Origin: Euglena gracilis
Lineage: Eukaryota > Euglenida > Euglenophyceae > Euglenales
Length of the DNA stretch: 64,000 nucleotides
Reading direction: 5' to 3'
Assembly (NCBI GenBank): GCA_039621445.1
Contig: CP154956.1
Span: forward strand, 94,058,406-94,122,405
The position numbers and the translations under genes are program-made. Position 1 is the first letter of the stretch; each line of letters opens with the position of its first letter. The notes under the pieces were generated by a model. That model did no database searches, was not told where the DNA came from, and saw only the letters and a program-made list of their open reading frames with translations. Shown piece by piece: positions 14,901 through 57,405 of this stretch.

Positions 14901-16630
14901 ATAACTTCGGCAGATCTGGATTTACAAGAGAACGAGTTTTTCTCTCAATCCCATGAAATAAACCAACTGCACAAACAGAAAAGCTGGCAGGAGCACACAC
15001 CCTCCTTGATGGCCGTGATGAGAAACGCCACAAAGAGGGGACCAAGGGTGGTGATGGGGTTGACGGGGGTGATGACGGGGATGAGTTGCAGGAGACCGAT
15101 GAACGGGGGCAGGGATGGTGGGGTTGAGGAGCACTCGTACCGAGGCACAGGGAGAGAATCTCCTGCACAATCGAAATTTGGAGGTCAAGCAACACAATCT
15201 CCTTAGGTCCCATTTGATTCCAGAGCCACAACCCACTTAATCCACACTCCCAACTTCCACTATTTCGTCCAGATGGACCATGATACAAACTTTTATGCTT
15301 TTTATGTCTCGTTTTTGGTCTAGGTTTTTGTTGTGAAAAATAGAACTTGGTTGAACAAAAGTGTATTGTTAGGAATGTGTAGAGTTGAAAAGGCACGTTT
15401 TGGTCTTCCCAAGACCAAAAAACTTTGCTGCCACTCTGATGCAAAAAAAAATTCAAAAAAGAAAAGGGTTAGGGGGTACTAGAAAATAAACAACCCTTTT
15501 GCAGCCAATTAAAGTAAGCAATGAAATGTGGACAGAGGCTGCAGAACTGCTGAATATCTGGCCCCGAGCAGCGTAATTGGCAAACGGGAAAACTTCCAGC
15601 CCTGGGAAGGAAGTAGCGATTCAGAGGCCGCTTGAACTGCTCATAGAGATTGAGGGGCAGGAAAGTCAGGGCCGTGTACTTGGAATTGGTGACCTGAGAA
15701 GCGACGTAAACTGCACTAGTTAGGGACATGAGGTTCCAAAACAAAAATCTTAAACTACAATTTGGAATCCTCATCTCCAAATTGGCACCAGTTTGTTGAA
15801 CACCACGGAAAACACTGGTGGATATTTTTAAAAAAAATTGCGGGAGGCCTCAAAAATTTTTAGAAATTTTTTGTTCCTCCAGTTTTGTCCACAATGTTCT
15901 TCAGCCCCAAATACCTGCCAGTGCACGTGAGTTGGGAAAATTGCTGCTGTTGTTTTGAATGGTACTCTAAAAAACATTAAAATTCACATGAGAACAAAAT
16001 TTCATGTTTGCCCAGTCCAATTCTGGATTGCGATCGACTCCCATCCGTGCTTACATCTTCAACTTTGCTCACTGCTGTACTGAAGAAAATACAACGCACT
16101 CAGCTCGAAAGGCTGGGAGATTTAGCTTTCTGTGCAGTCTAGCAGCCGCAAAACGCCACACGCTGATTCAAAAACTTTTGAGCCCACCCGATTGCACACA
16201 CCGTTCCTCCTGGAGGTGATGGTTGGGGGGGCTATGGGAAGACCTTTGTCCAACCAAAATCAACTCCGTGCAGAGTTTTTGGTTGATTCATGCTGGTTTG
16301 GTTGGGTTTGGTTGGGCGGGCAAAGTCCCATCCAATCCTGCCTGTCAATAGAACCGCACCTGGGGGGAACAGGGGGGGGGGGAAATTGATATCGGAGGCC
16401 TTCGGAAAAATTGCGGAAATTGCGGAAAAATTGCGGAAATTGCGGAAAAATTGCGGAAATTGCGGAAAAATTGCGGATATCAATTTCCCCCCCCCCTGGG
16501 GGGAACCTCCGGAAATCAGCCTGACCACAACTCACAGCGAGGGCCAACCTGGTTGTCCTTGTAGCGCTGGTTGGCGGGGGCGTGGGCCTTAATAATGCGG
16601 AACGGCTCCACCACTTCGTGCCGGCAGCAG
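101..16630 (-). CDS. P4-type ATPase (phospholipid flippase, ALA2-like P4B), multi-exon, 3' end outside window
   Basis: P4-ATPases use ATP to move phospholipids to the cytosolic leaflet of membranes. Exons, in transcription order: 16549-16630, 15608-15693, 15001-15104, ~13891-13986, 13124-13221, ~12865-12942, ~12032-12090, ~11624-11738, 11270-11344, 10640-10761, ~9051-9115, (7848-7947 doubtful), 7252-7310, 6638-6730, 6104-6160, 5251-5364, 4083-4199, 2548-2616, 101-212. In order they encode the N-terminal motif [18 protein letters not shown]1-TM2 ([12 protein letters not shown]), the actuator domain ([27 protein letters not shown]), TM3, TM4 ([11 protein letters not shown]), the phosphorylation motif [15 protein letters not shown] and [25 protein letters not shown] and the QSC..KNT.W motif point to the plant ALA2-like P4B group, members of which are reported to work without a CDC50 subunit. 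The first exon has no ATG, so at least one 5' exon is missing. The rest of the N domain, the hinge and TM5-10 lie beyond the left edge. Introns mix GT-AG and nonconventional types. Confidence 0.95.
278..415. repeat. (CA)n-rich microsatellite
   Basis: Imperfect CA/CGCA repeats within a flippase intron. Confidence 0.9.
2548..2616 (-). CDS. P4-ATPase exon: SPDEEEL block
   Basis: Encodes [20 protein letters not shown] and AAQ, the (S/Q)xDE.A(L) motif of the nucleotide-binding domain. Opens five bases after CTG (2622-2624). The donor is either GT at 2547 or nonconventional at 2553. Confidence 0.93.
2717..3150. repeat. (AT)n and (GTAT)n microsatellites
   Basis: About 210 bp of AT with GA inserts, then about 195 bp of nearly pure GTAT, then a short TG/TA tail. 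Adjacent to the SPDEEEL exon of the flippase. Confidence 0.95.
3829..4015. repeat. Dispersed repeat, copy 1 (second copy 59163-59345)
   Basis: Shared words include TGTGCACTGTGGCTGTTT, CTCTTCTGGCCTGG and GTGGAGGTGGCCGGA, ending in GTTAGGGGGG. Located in flippase and ankyrin introns respectively. Confidence 0.8.
4083..4199 (-). CDS. P4-ATPase exon: CNTVLPV block of the N domain
   Basis: Encodes [20 protein letters not shown] and [19 protein letters not shown] (the C(H/N)TV.P motif). The donor is nonconventional: intron GCCCAGGGC pairs over six bases with GCCCTG at the next exon, and joining there gives the expected [14 protein letters not shown] reading. Confidence 0.95.
5251..5364 (-). CDS. 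P4-ATPase exon: phosphorylation site DKTGTLT
   Basis: Encodes [20 protein letters not shown] then [18 protein letters not shown]. The Asp of DKTGTLT is the phosphorylated residue of all P-type ATPases. Conventional CGCAG acceptor and GTGTGG donor. Confidence 0.97.
6104..6160 (-). CDS. P4-ATPase exon: loop before the phosphorylation site
   Basis: Encodes [19 protein letters not shown], equivalent to the M...E....A.N..I.E segment just before DLGQ...DKTGT. A GTGTGC donor ends it in frame with the following exon. Confidence 0.92.
6638..6730 (-). CDS. P4-ATPase exon: TM4 with MIPIS motif
   Basis: Encodes [20 protein letters not shown] and [11 protein letters not shown]. The (M/L)IPIS motif in TM4 lines the lipid transport path in flippases. 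Conventional GCGCAG acceptor and GTGACT donor. Confidence 0.95.
6940..7090. repeat. Dispersed repeat, GAGCCCTGGACCGGCCGTTGG type
   Basis: Copies share GAGCCCTGGACC, a GGCC-centred palindrome, GGTCCTTAA and a CTTCC(C) tail. Others are near 2275-2460, 3360-3480 and 13290-13550. Confidence 0.7.
7252..7310 (-). CDS. P4-ATPase exon: start of TM4
   Basis: Encodes [19 protein letters not shown], matching the W(Y/D)...IP.RF.LL segment before TM4 in ALA2-type flippases. It opens five bases after CTG (7316-7318) and closes at TCG|GTGTGG in frame with the next exon. Confidence 0.88.
7461..8888. mobile_element. TIR element (1.43 kb) with 6-bp target duplication
   Basis: Ends are GCAGGCACCTATGGTC (7461-7476) and GGCCGTAGGTGCCTGC (8873-8888), inverted with 14 of 16 bases matching; TTGCGG is duplicated at 7455-7460 and 8889-8894. 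The left 200 bp and right 330 bp match the element at 50563-51330. Inside are minisatellites of TCGGCCCTGG, CATCGCCCTG and CATCACCCAG, plus an exon-like segment at 7848-7947. No transposase was seen, so it is non-autonomous. Confidence 0.8.
7848..7947 (-). CDS. Exon-like segment inside a TIR element, between P4-ATPase exons
   Basis: A GC-rich open stretch bounded by TTCAG and GTGAGG encodes [20 protein letters not shown] and [13 protein letters not shown], likely a helix or coiled coil. It could splice into the flippase between TM3 and TM4. However, the distance from TM3 to TM4 already matches the family without it, and it lies inside the terminal-inverted-repeat element at 7461-8888. It may be a captured exon from another gene or an added exon of this one. 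Confidence 0.4.
9051..9115 (-). CDS. P4-ATPase exon: TM3
   Basis: Encodes [16 protein letters not shown] and further residues, the third membrane helix. It starts at a CGCAG acceptor directly in frame with the previous exon. The downstream end is uncertain: a GT lies at 9049-9050, but alignment allows a few more codons (ending near 9035). Confidence 0.75.
9116..10639. other. Flippase intron without recognisable genes
   Basis: Mixed sequence with CCGTGAATTTCCGTGATTTTC-like tandem words on both strands (9565-9600 and 10180-10290). Nothing coding seen. Confidence 0.5.
10640..10761 (-). CDS. P4-ATPase exon: VYTG.ETK..MN block
   Basis: Encodes [20 protein letters not shown] and [20 protein letters not shown], the strongly conserved segment before TM3. 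NETK.GM is shared with plant ALA2. Bounded by CTGCAG acceptor and GTGCCC donor. Confidence 0.95.
11270..11344 (-). CDS. P4-ATPase exon: LLLQSC.LKNT.W block
   Basis: Encodes [20 protein letters not shown] and PWVVG. QSC in place of the usual RG(C/S) is typical of the ALA2-like group. Bounded by CCACAG and by GTATGC, a conventional intron whose split Gly codon is completed by the next exon. Confidence 0.92.
11624..11738 (-). CDS. P4-ATPase exon: G.L.CE.PN..IY.F block
   Basis: Encodes [20 protein letters not shown] and [12 protein letters not shown], the conserved CE.PN..(I/L)Y.F motif of flippase actuator domains. Opens five bases after CTG (11744-11746). The low end is approximate. Confidence 0.9.
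12032..12090 (-). CDS. P4-ATPase exon: post-DGE segment
   Basis: Begins five bases after a CTG (12096-12098) and encodes [15 protein letters not shown], fitting the LK.R.AL region that follows the DGE loop. The downstream limit is uncertain because two NNNCAG donors are possible. Confidence 0.6.
12865..12942 (-). CDS. P4-ATPase exon: DPEG..Y..TANIDGE motif
   Basis: Encodes [20 protein letters not shown] and GEIDLK. The catalytic actuator loop of P-type ATPases (DGET in most flippases) reads DGEI here; the Glu needed for dephosphorylation is present. It begins five bases after CTG (12948-12950). The donor may be nonconventional (ACCCAG) or GT five bases further on. Confidence 0.92.
13124..13221 (-). 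CDS. P4-ATPase exon: actuator domain, W..I.VGD..
   Basis: Encodes [20 protein letters not shown] then GHEFPCDL, the beta-strand region of the actuator domain with the conserved P-C-D-L ending. The donor shows neither GT nor a clear CAG, so the low boundary is placed by alignment to the next exon ([10 protein letters not shown]). Confidence 0.9.
13891..13986 (-). CDS. P4-ATPase exon: start of actuator domain
   Basis: Encodes [20 protein letters not shown] and [11 protein letters not shown], corresponding to the (E/Y)DD..R...D...N segment after TM2. Acceptor is an AG. The donor side carries CAGGC pairing with GCCTG at the next exon, but the implied frame is one base off, so this low end is approximate. 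Confidence 0.85.
15001..15104 (-). CDS. P4-ATPase exon: TM1-TM2
   Basis: Encodes [15 protein letters not shown] then [19 protein letters not shown], matching the first two membrane helices (TPVNP is shared with ALA2-type flippases). It opens five bases after a CTG (15110-15112), as expected for a nonconventional acceptor, and closes with a GTGTGTG donor. Confidence 0.95.
15608..15693 (-). CDS. P4-ATPase exon: KYT..FLP..EQF motif and start of TM1
   Basis: Encodes [20 protein letters not shown] followed by KRPLNRYFL, the hallmark N-terminal block of P4-ATPases. The acceptor is conventional (CAG). The donor is nonconventional: intron TCCCAG... starts at 15607 after two bases of a Leu codon, completed by the G that opens the next exon. 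Confidence 0.95.
16549..16630 (-). CDS. P4-ATPase exon: N-terminal cytosolic segment
   Basis: Encodes [20 protein letters not shown] then YKDNQ, the short segment that precedes the KYT motif in flippases. It is bounded by a CAG acceptor and a GT donor. No in-frame ATG lies in the exon, so the start codon must be in an exon to the right, which I could not find between 16631 and 17679. Confidence 0.8.
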
Positions 16631-16857
16631 CTGCGGGTCGGAGGGGCAGTGGAGTCTCCCCAATGGAGAGCCAGCCAAGTGACCCCAATGATTGAAAAAT
16701 GCGCAAAATAGAGAAGAGTTGAAACTTTATGAAGTCTCCTGGGTTTCAGAGAAGTTCAGAGAAAAGTCTCCGCGTGCAAAAAGTCCAATTTTTGAAAGCG
16801 CAAACAAAACAAAATTTGGTGTGCGATCAAAATGCTCAGTCCAACGATCCAGCAGAT

Positions 16858-16895
<38 letters not shown>

Positions 16896-17679
16896 ACACG
16901 CACACACAAAATCACACAATGAGCATGCGTGCACATGCACCACCAGCATGCGACACACACCAAGCGGCGAGGCGTTGGCATGGGGCCATGTAGGCACCTG
17001 TAGCTGCTACATGGCAAAAACCTGAAACAGAAATCCAAAATGCAGTGCATTGGGTGATGAACAAAAGCCGGGGAGGACATCGGCATGTATCAGCGTGATA
17101 CAGCACTCCGTGGCAAAAAAAAAGGAAACTCAGGCGGTTTATGCCGCACTTAGCTCATAAAAGCGGACTTGCCTTGCACAATCGCTCAATCTAAAACGTT
17201 TCCGAATTTATTTTGGGGGTGTCGTTTTCACGCCCAGTTTTTGGATAAAAAAAAACGCGCCTCAAAACATGCAAAAAAAATTGCCAACAAATATTCCAAT
17301 TGAAATCGTGAGAACACCATTGGACAGTTCTGAAAGCACAGCCTGCCAATCTGCAGACTTTGTGGTCTCACATATTCTGCCACCACTGCCTCCAGACCAG
17401 GTATTGCACCGATTCCTCGAGGGTCAGCTTGAGAAGAACGTCTTGCACCATGAAAGCACAAAGAACATGGTGTGTGTGTGTGTGTGTGTGTGATGAGTGC
17501 AAAAAAATATCACATCATCATCACATCATCACATCACAAAATATCACATCATCACGAGGTCACCATAGCATGCACCATGCACCGCGTATTTGCCCGCACT
17601 TCGAGTGTTCCACGTATTGCGTGTGAAGAGGGATGGGAGTGTGGCCATTCGGCATTGGGGGGGGGGGGCAGCCCAGGGG
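16631..17679. other. Between the flippase 5' end and the ABC transporter 3' end
   Basis: Holds a CA repeat (16858-16915) and a TG run. It should contain the missing first exon of the flippase and the ABC 3' UTR, but no ATG-led exon could be recognised. Confidence 0.5.
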
Positions 17680-50047
<32,368 letters not shown>

Positions 50048-50562
50048 CTGGGAGAGGGGGTCAAAGCGTCATCCGCAGGAAGGTGTAGGTGTCGAAAAAA
50101 ACATCATGTATTGCTTGTATATACATTTACTTAATATGTACATAATAAAATATGATATATAATATGTATATATATTCACTTGTAATGCTCATAAAATAAA
50201 TATATAAATATATATAATATGTACACATTTTTCTTTAGGATAACTTATAATGCTGATATAGGAAAATTAATGCATAATACTTCTTAACTTTTTATCATAA
50301 TACCATATAATGAAATATGGTATATATACTTCTTCAGAACATCCCTTGTGTCTGTGCATCGAGTGGACAAGCCGTGTCATGGCCACCGTTCCATACATCA
50401 TAAAACATAAAAATCTGGACCTGGATTGGAGGGCCCATTAACTTTGGCATCAAAAATGGCTTCAATGCCACTCTTCTTTTCGAGAAACATCAGCGAATAA
50501 GCTCAGAAAAGTCAAATTACATCAAAAAAGATGTGTGTTTTTGTGTGTGGTTGACACAGGGT

Positions 50563-51330
50563 CAGGCACCTATGATCACTGTCCATTTTGGTGCTCTGGT
50601 CGGCCCTGGCCGGCCCTGGTCGGTCGGCAAATAGTCGGCCATGGGTGGGGGTATCCGTCACAGAAAAAGTGTGAAGGGATGCAATGATTTTCTGAATTGT
50701 CTCGCCAAGATCAAAAGGAAATGCTCCATAAGGCCTCCATTGGCTCCCCAAAAGCAACCAAAATGACCTAAAATGGCTTGAAATAACCAAAAATTACCAA
50801 AAAAACGCCAACAAAATCCACAAAAGATTGTGAAAAATGACCCAAAATTACCAAAAGGGCGCAAAATGGCCAAAATGCCATAAAAAATGCTCGTATTGAC
50901 CCAAATTAGCCAAATATTTGCCAAATCAGAGACAAATAGCCCCCAAATTAGCAAAAACTGATCCATAATGGCTAAAATGGGTGTAAAACTGGAGATTTGT
51001 GAGAAAATTATCCAAAAATGGGTTTAGTTCTTCAAAATATACAAAAAAAAGCCAGCATCACCCAGCATCGCCCAGCAACGCCCTGCATCGCCCAGCATCG
51101 GAACCCCACCTCTGGTCTCCAAAAATCCAGCATCACCCAGCATCGCCCAGCATCGCCCTGCATCATCAGAGGTGCTTGTTCCAAAGGCAAAGCTGCCGAA
51201 TTCCTTCATCCATTCCCCTTCGGTCGGCCAACCACATGCAAGTCGGCCCTGGTCGGCCCTGGTCGGCCCTGGTCGGCCCTGGTCGGCCCTGGTCGGCCCT
51301 GGTCGGCCCTGGTCGGCCGTAGGTGCCTGC
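50563..51330. mobile_element. TIR element (0.77 kb), second copy of the same family
   Basis: Starts CAGGCACCTATGATC and ends GGCCGTAGGTGCCTGC, with ACAGGG on both sides (50556-50561 and 51331-51336). It shares both terminal regions with the 7461-8888 copy but has a different, AT-richer middle (50750-51045) and no exon-like segment. Confidence 0.8.
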
Positions 51331-51934
51331 ACAGGGTGTGTGTCATCAACAAGCGGTGTGAAGGACAGGAGATCCACCTTCTGTTTAAGACCCCCCGGGG
51401 GAGGGTCTGGGGTCTGGGGTCTGGGTCTGGGGCCCCCCAACCCACTCAGCCCGGCGCGGGACCCCCTGGGGGTCAGGGGTTTTCTTAAGCCGGAGGGGAC
51501 CCTTCCCCCCGGGGGGGGGGGGGGCCCAGCCAGCCAGCTCAAATCCAGCCAGCAGCCCAAATTCGGGCTGGGAGCCCCCCCCCCCCGGGGGGTCGAGTGA
51601 AATAAAGTTGGGTCCAGTCCAGCCGGAGGCTGTGCCAGCCGGCCGCAGGCTGGCCAGCCAAATGGGTTGCCCAGCTCACCTATCCCTGCATTTTTTTCAG
51701 TAATTAGCCTGTTCCTCCAGTCCCGATCCAGCCTTGATCTAGCTCCTTCCATCAAAATGTCGAAAATGATGACAAAAAAAAATTAGAAATCTTGTTTTTC
51801 ATCGAGCCCCGGACTCCCCCCTCCCCCCTCCTATACCCCCCACGGGGGTCCAGCCAGCAGCTCATTTCGAGCCAGCAGCCTCTTTGCCAGCCGAAGGCTG
51901 GACCCCCCCCCCCCGTGGGGGTCCTTAAGAAAAC

Positions 51935-52200
51935 TCCTGCTGGGGGTACCTGCACTTTGCGCCAGAACCCATACCCAGGCCTTGTCCCAGGACTCCCCCC
52001 CAGGGGGGAACAGAACCCCCAGAACCGCAGAACCCCCAGAACCCCCCTCTCGGGGGTCTGGCCTCGTACCCACCCACCCACCCACCCACCCCGGGGGTCC
52101 GAGAGAAAAAGAAGCCCGATCCACAAAACTTTGGCTCCATCAGGGTTTGCAGCATGCATGAATATTTTTTCTAGTTTCATATGGGGCATGAGAAAGAGGT
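51935..52200. repeat. Dispersed repeat, copy 2 of the 32790-33050 family
   Basis: Same sequence order as the first copy with small indels; here it lies between the ABC and ankyrin genes. Confidence 0.8.
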
Positions 52201-52896
52201 AAACTTGCCAACCTGCCACAAAGGGAGGTGGTGTTTCTCTTTATCCTCCAAATGTGGCCTCTCAATATGCCCTCCTTTTTGGAGAATTTTTTGTCAAGAA
52301 TCACCAGGTGAGAATATTTTGTGCGGTTTTTAAATTGGCATTCACATTTAATAAAACACCAGGGGACACCAACTTCGTGGGAAGGGGCCTTGGGTGCCTG
52401 GGTGCAAGGGAGATTCCAGTGGTGGCAAACCATGCTTAACTGCACAAAGCAGCCCGAAGAGATAGCTTTGGTTCTCATCTGGGGGCAACGCCACACGGCA
52501 TCGCAGGGTGGCTGCCGTGTGAATGTGTGAGGGTCCGAGGATGGAAGGTGTGCCAGGTGTGGGGCGATGCTGCGGCCGCCGGCCGGGTACAGGCAGGCGG
52601 GCTAGATGACTGGCGGCGGGGGAGAGTGCGGCCAGGGGACGGTCAAACACCTCCAGACACTTGGTATTTTGGTGGTGTTGTCGGGATTTGTTGGAATTTG
52701 TGTCGGGATTGGTTGGTATTTGCCGGAATTTGTTGGGATTTGCCAGGATTTGTGGGGATGTGTCGGTATCGGTCCTCATTCTTCGGGGGCTTGTCAGGAT
52801 TTGCTGGGATTTGCCGCTGGAGGTGCTTGGGGACGGTGAGCGAGGCGGGGCCAGACTGTATGGGCAGCAGACATGTGTGTGCGGGAGGGGGGGGGC

Positions 52897-52984
52897 TCAC
52901 GGCTGGGCGAGGACCTGCGCGAGGGCAGCGTGGCCCGCGGCGGACGCGATGGCCAGCGGGGTTCGGCCAGCGGCGTCCGGGAGG
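52897..52984 (-). CDS. Ankyrin last exon: [13 protein letters not shown] and stop
   Basis: Encodes [28 protein letters not shown] then TGA. CCCAG acceptor. CCTCCC occurs at both intron ends, so the exact junction cannot be fixed from sequence alone. Confidence 0.85.
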
Positions 52985-55900
52985 CTGGGAGCGGGGCTTC
53001 TCGGGCTTCTCGGGAGGCTGATGGCCCTGGTCCACTCGGCAGCAGAAAGCAGTGGGGCTTCCTGGGATCCAGAGGTCCAGAGGGTGCTTTTTCTGGGACC
53101 AGGGGGTCTGGTGTGGGCTTCTTTTTTACCAACCCAGGGGATGCCTTGAAAGAAATGGGATGCCAGCCCGTGGCAAGGGGGGGGGGGGCAGCCCAGGGTC
53201 GTTTTGGGTCCCCCGGTGCCTGCCAAAATGGCCATTTTCCGGGCCTTCGGCGCGAGCAGCACCCACTGCAAAACCCGACCCACCCGGGGCGGGGGGGGGG
53301 GGGTCGGAAGGTCCCTACACCTCAGCCTGCCCGTAGTACCCATCCCTACCCATACCTTCCTTAAAACACAGCCTGGTCCAGCACCAACCCAGCCCTTCGA
53401 GGGGGGTTGGGAAGAACCCCTTTGGAGGGGGGCAAAATAAAGGGGGAAACCCTCCTCCGCCGGGCCTAGCCCTACCTCCCAAGCAAAAGTTTTTATAGGC
53501 CCGGGGGAGAGGGGTCCGCACCCACCCACTTCCTGGGGGGCCCGGGGGTTATTTTTTGGGTCCAAATTTTTTTCGGCGATTCGCCCCAAAAATAGAGGAA
53601 ATCCTGCCTCTGCCGGAGTACCCCCCCCAGCCTGACCCCCCACCCCCGGGGGGGTGGCTCAGCCTGGACCCACCCACCCACCCCCTGGGTCACGAAACTT
53701 AGAAAGAATTTCCTGCCCCCAAGGGGGTAGTCAGGCCGCCCCTGTGGTCCCCGACCTTTCCTGAGATTGGGCAGCTGGCTGGCCCCTCTGCGGCATGCCA
53801 CTCAGCACGGGGAGGCCCCGGGTGGGATCCGCCCAAGCCTGCAGGAGCACCCGAGCCACCGGCCACAGGGCGGGCCAGCTGGACCGGGGCAAAGCGGTGG
53901 ACGGCGGTCCGGTCAATAAACCACCCCCGCCCCCTAATTGAAGCGCGGGGCCGCTACAAGCACAGGGTCCAAATGAAAGCGCACCCCCCGCCGCCGCCGA
54001 AGGCGGCGGTCCGCTACACTCCCCCCCCCATTTTGACAGGATTTCTAAGGAAATCAACAAAAATCACGCAGGTAGGGTCCAAATCGAAGCGCACCCCCCC
54101 CCCCGTCGCCGGAGGCAGCGGTCCGCAATAAGCGCACCCGTGCTTCTATAAATGGGGGGGTTAAGGGCACGGAAACAAGAAATTATCGGAAAACACCAGT
54201 ATCTTCAATCGGCATTCTCCTGTCATATCCCCTCCCATTCCTTTCTGGTGGCTGTCAGTTTTCGAAAACAAAAGAACAGGATGATAGAGTGTGGCCGCTC
54301 AACTCGAATTCGGGCACATATGGCAGAGGAGAAGCTGAGAGAGGGGAAAAAATCAAAAGGCAATTTCGGACTCTGGGCAACAAGGCACCTCAAAAATATG
54401 CAATGCAAGAAATGCAAAAAAAGTGCGAAACTTAAGCTGCAGGTAAATTCCTTTCGGGCTAGGATGAACAGTATTCTGCTGGAGAGGGGCTATTTTTTTT
54501 CACCTCTGTAGGGGAATTTTTTTCATTGTGCAAAATTTTAATTATGAATTTTGAACAATCATTCCCACTTTTTCCCAGTAAACACAGGGGTATGAGCAAA
54601 AGAATGTCTTGCACACTTTTTAAAAAATTCAAAAAAAACAAGGAACACACGATACGTAGTGCAAACTTGCAAAAGTGGCATGGTTGACTGCCCACATGCG
54701 CACACTTCTATTTCACAGCGCACCACCTTAAAAGACAAAATTGTCCCAAAAAAATGGTGAATGCAACTTCAAGATGTCAGAGCACTCTGGTAGAAGAGCA
54801 TATTTCCTGAAAAAAGATTTGCAAAGAATTGGAAGGTCAAACAATGCAAAAAATGCAGAAAAATGCAAAAGAATGCACTTGCGAAAATTTATTACGCAAA
54901 AAAATTGAAACTTTCTGCAAATTGCATACCTGGCTCATGGCACACAGTGGTGACATGGAACAATGTCTGCAAAGATAAATATCATGCAACCCAAACCCCC
55001 AATATGCTTTCAGTTCATGTGGAAAAATTGCATGATGAAACAGGCCACCTCTGGGGTGAAAGGGAAAAATGCATCGGAGGTGTGTCCAATAAAATTGCGA
55101 TCGCTCAATTACAGGGTGTGCACTGCCATCCGGCCAACCCTGGTGGGGAGATTGCCGTTTGTCGCAGCGAGTGTCAGCACAGGAGGCCTTCTGTCTCAAG
55201 GGGTGCAAAATAACCTCCCCCCACTTAAATATCCCCTGGGGTTTATCAGGTCAGGTTTGGTTGGTCAGCTGAAGGGGAGGGTTTATAAGTGGGGGCAGGG
55301 GGTTTATAAATCAAGGAATTGTGGGTGAAAACGACCCCAAAACGACCCCAAAACGACCCCAAATTGGCAATTTTTGGCAAAATTTGTCAAAAATGGCATT
55401 TTGATGATCATGGGCGGCTACCTATAGGATGAGTGACCGAAGGGACCGCGATCTTTGGTCGGTTGGCAATTTTATTTGACTTTAAATTTTAATATTTATA
55501 TTTCTTTCTGCATGAAAAGCAACATTGCAATCGTTGATGTTTTGCAGAGGGCTACGCACCTGGACGGGAAGAATTTTCTGGTGTGGAAGACTTGGAGAAA
55601 GTTCATTAAGTCGGAAAATTAAAGTGTCAGTACATGCACGCTTTTGGTGCATTTTTTCCAATGAAAAAAAAATCGAAAAATAATGGAAACTCCGAAAAAC
55701 AAAAACAGAACAAAAGGGAAAAAAGTGCAGGTGTATATTTCTTTGGATGGGGTTGACACATACATAAATGGATGGATGGATGGATGGATGGATGGATGGA
55801 TGGATAGATGGATGGATGGATGGGTGGGTGGGTGGGTGGGTGGGTGGACGGGAGGATGTATGGATCAGGGGTTTTCTTAAGGACCCCCCCGGGGGGGGGG

Positions 55901-57334
55901 GTCCAGCCTCCAGCTGGCAAAAAGGCTGCTGGCTGGAAACGAGCTGCTGGCTGGACCCCCCCCCGGGGGTATAGGAGGGGGGGTCCGGGGCTGGAGGGGG
56001 CTGGGCTGGGCTGGGTCGGTGAAAAACAAAATTTTCTAACACATTTTTGCCTTCTCGACATTTTTGATGGATGGAGCTAGATCAAGGCTGGGGGGCTGTG
56101 ATGGAGGAAGCTGTGATGAGGGAGGAAAATGCAGGGATAGGTGAGCTGGGCAGCCAGGGGCCGGCTGGCCCGGCCTTCGGTCGGCTGGCCCGGCCTCCGG
56201 CCGGGCTGGACCAACTTTATTTAACTCAACCCCCCCGGGGGGGGGGGGGCTCCCAACTCGAATTTGGGCTGCTGGCTGGATTTGAGCTGCTGGCTGGATT
56301 TGAGCTGCTGGCTGGCTGGACCCCCCCCCCAGGGGGATAGGGTACCCTCCGGCTTAAGAAAACCCCTGGTATGGATGGATGGATTTTTCTATGTATGTAT
56401 GAATGTATGCTTGTATGCATGTATGTATCTAGCTATCTCGTGTGTGTGGATTTCACATACATGAATATTGATTAAAACACAAACCGGCATGCAAGGTAGT
56501 CCAGAACGCCCCTGGGCAGCGGGGTGCCCCGCTCCCCGCTCTGGAGGTTGACGCCGGCCCCGGCCTGCAGCAGCAGCGTCACGAGCGGCGCCTCCCCCAC
56601 GTCCACCGCCAAGTGGAGCGCCGACCAGCCGTTGCCATCGTGGCCGGCCAGCCGTCGCAAAGTTGGGCGTGGCTCGGCAAATTTGTTTGCAAAAAACACC
56701 GACCAAAAGGCGGCTGCCACCACCAATGATGGGCACCAATGACCTCCTGGCAAACAACCCTCGGTAAACTGTTTGCAAACAAGTCAACGATTACACAGAC
56801 CAGTCTCAGACTTCTATCTCCATCCATCTGGGGCCGGTGGGCATCACCAACCAGGGGTCAGGATTTTAGGTCTAAATCTCTGCCGAGACCCTAAAACCTA
56901 ACACTAGGCCTACGGCTGGGTTTAACTGCAGGCCCAACTTCTAAACCCAACCCCACATTAGGGTTCTGATGACCAGGTTTGTGTAGTGCTGAGCTCTTGG
57001 CCTGTCCCGCGGTGCCATGAGGCAGCAGATGGCGTTGCCAGAGGACCAGCAGAGGCAGGAGACAGTTCATAAAGACAGGTCAGCAAATGGGGACAAGGGG
57101 AGAGTTTGCCAGGGGTCCGAGTCAGAGGGAAACAGTTGGCATTGTTGACCCCCTAGCTGACACACACACACAAATACAAAAAAAATGGAACATCCACTTC
57201 TTCTCACACTTGCGATCAAATCTCCAAATAAATGTTTCAAACTTTTCAACTCGGGAAACTAGCTTTTTTCAATACAAAAATGCGAAAAATACGAACAGGT
57301 ACAGAGAGCAGAGGGTACAACTTTCTGGGGAAAG

Positions 57335-57405
<71 letters not shown>

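Larger units (their letters stand above)
50048..52896. other. Between the ABC transporter start and the ankyrin gene stop
   Basis: AT-rich (50100-50340), then the TIR element at 50563-51330, then C/G-rich dispersed repeats to 52200, then TTGGGATTTG-type tandem repeats at 52665-52815. No exon seen. Polyadenylation of the ankyrin transcript and spliced-leader addition to the ABC transcript would fall here. Confidence 0.5.
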
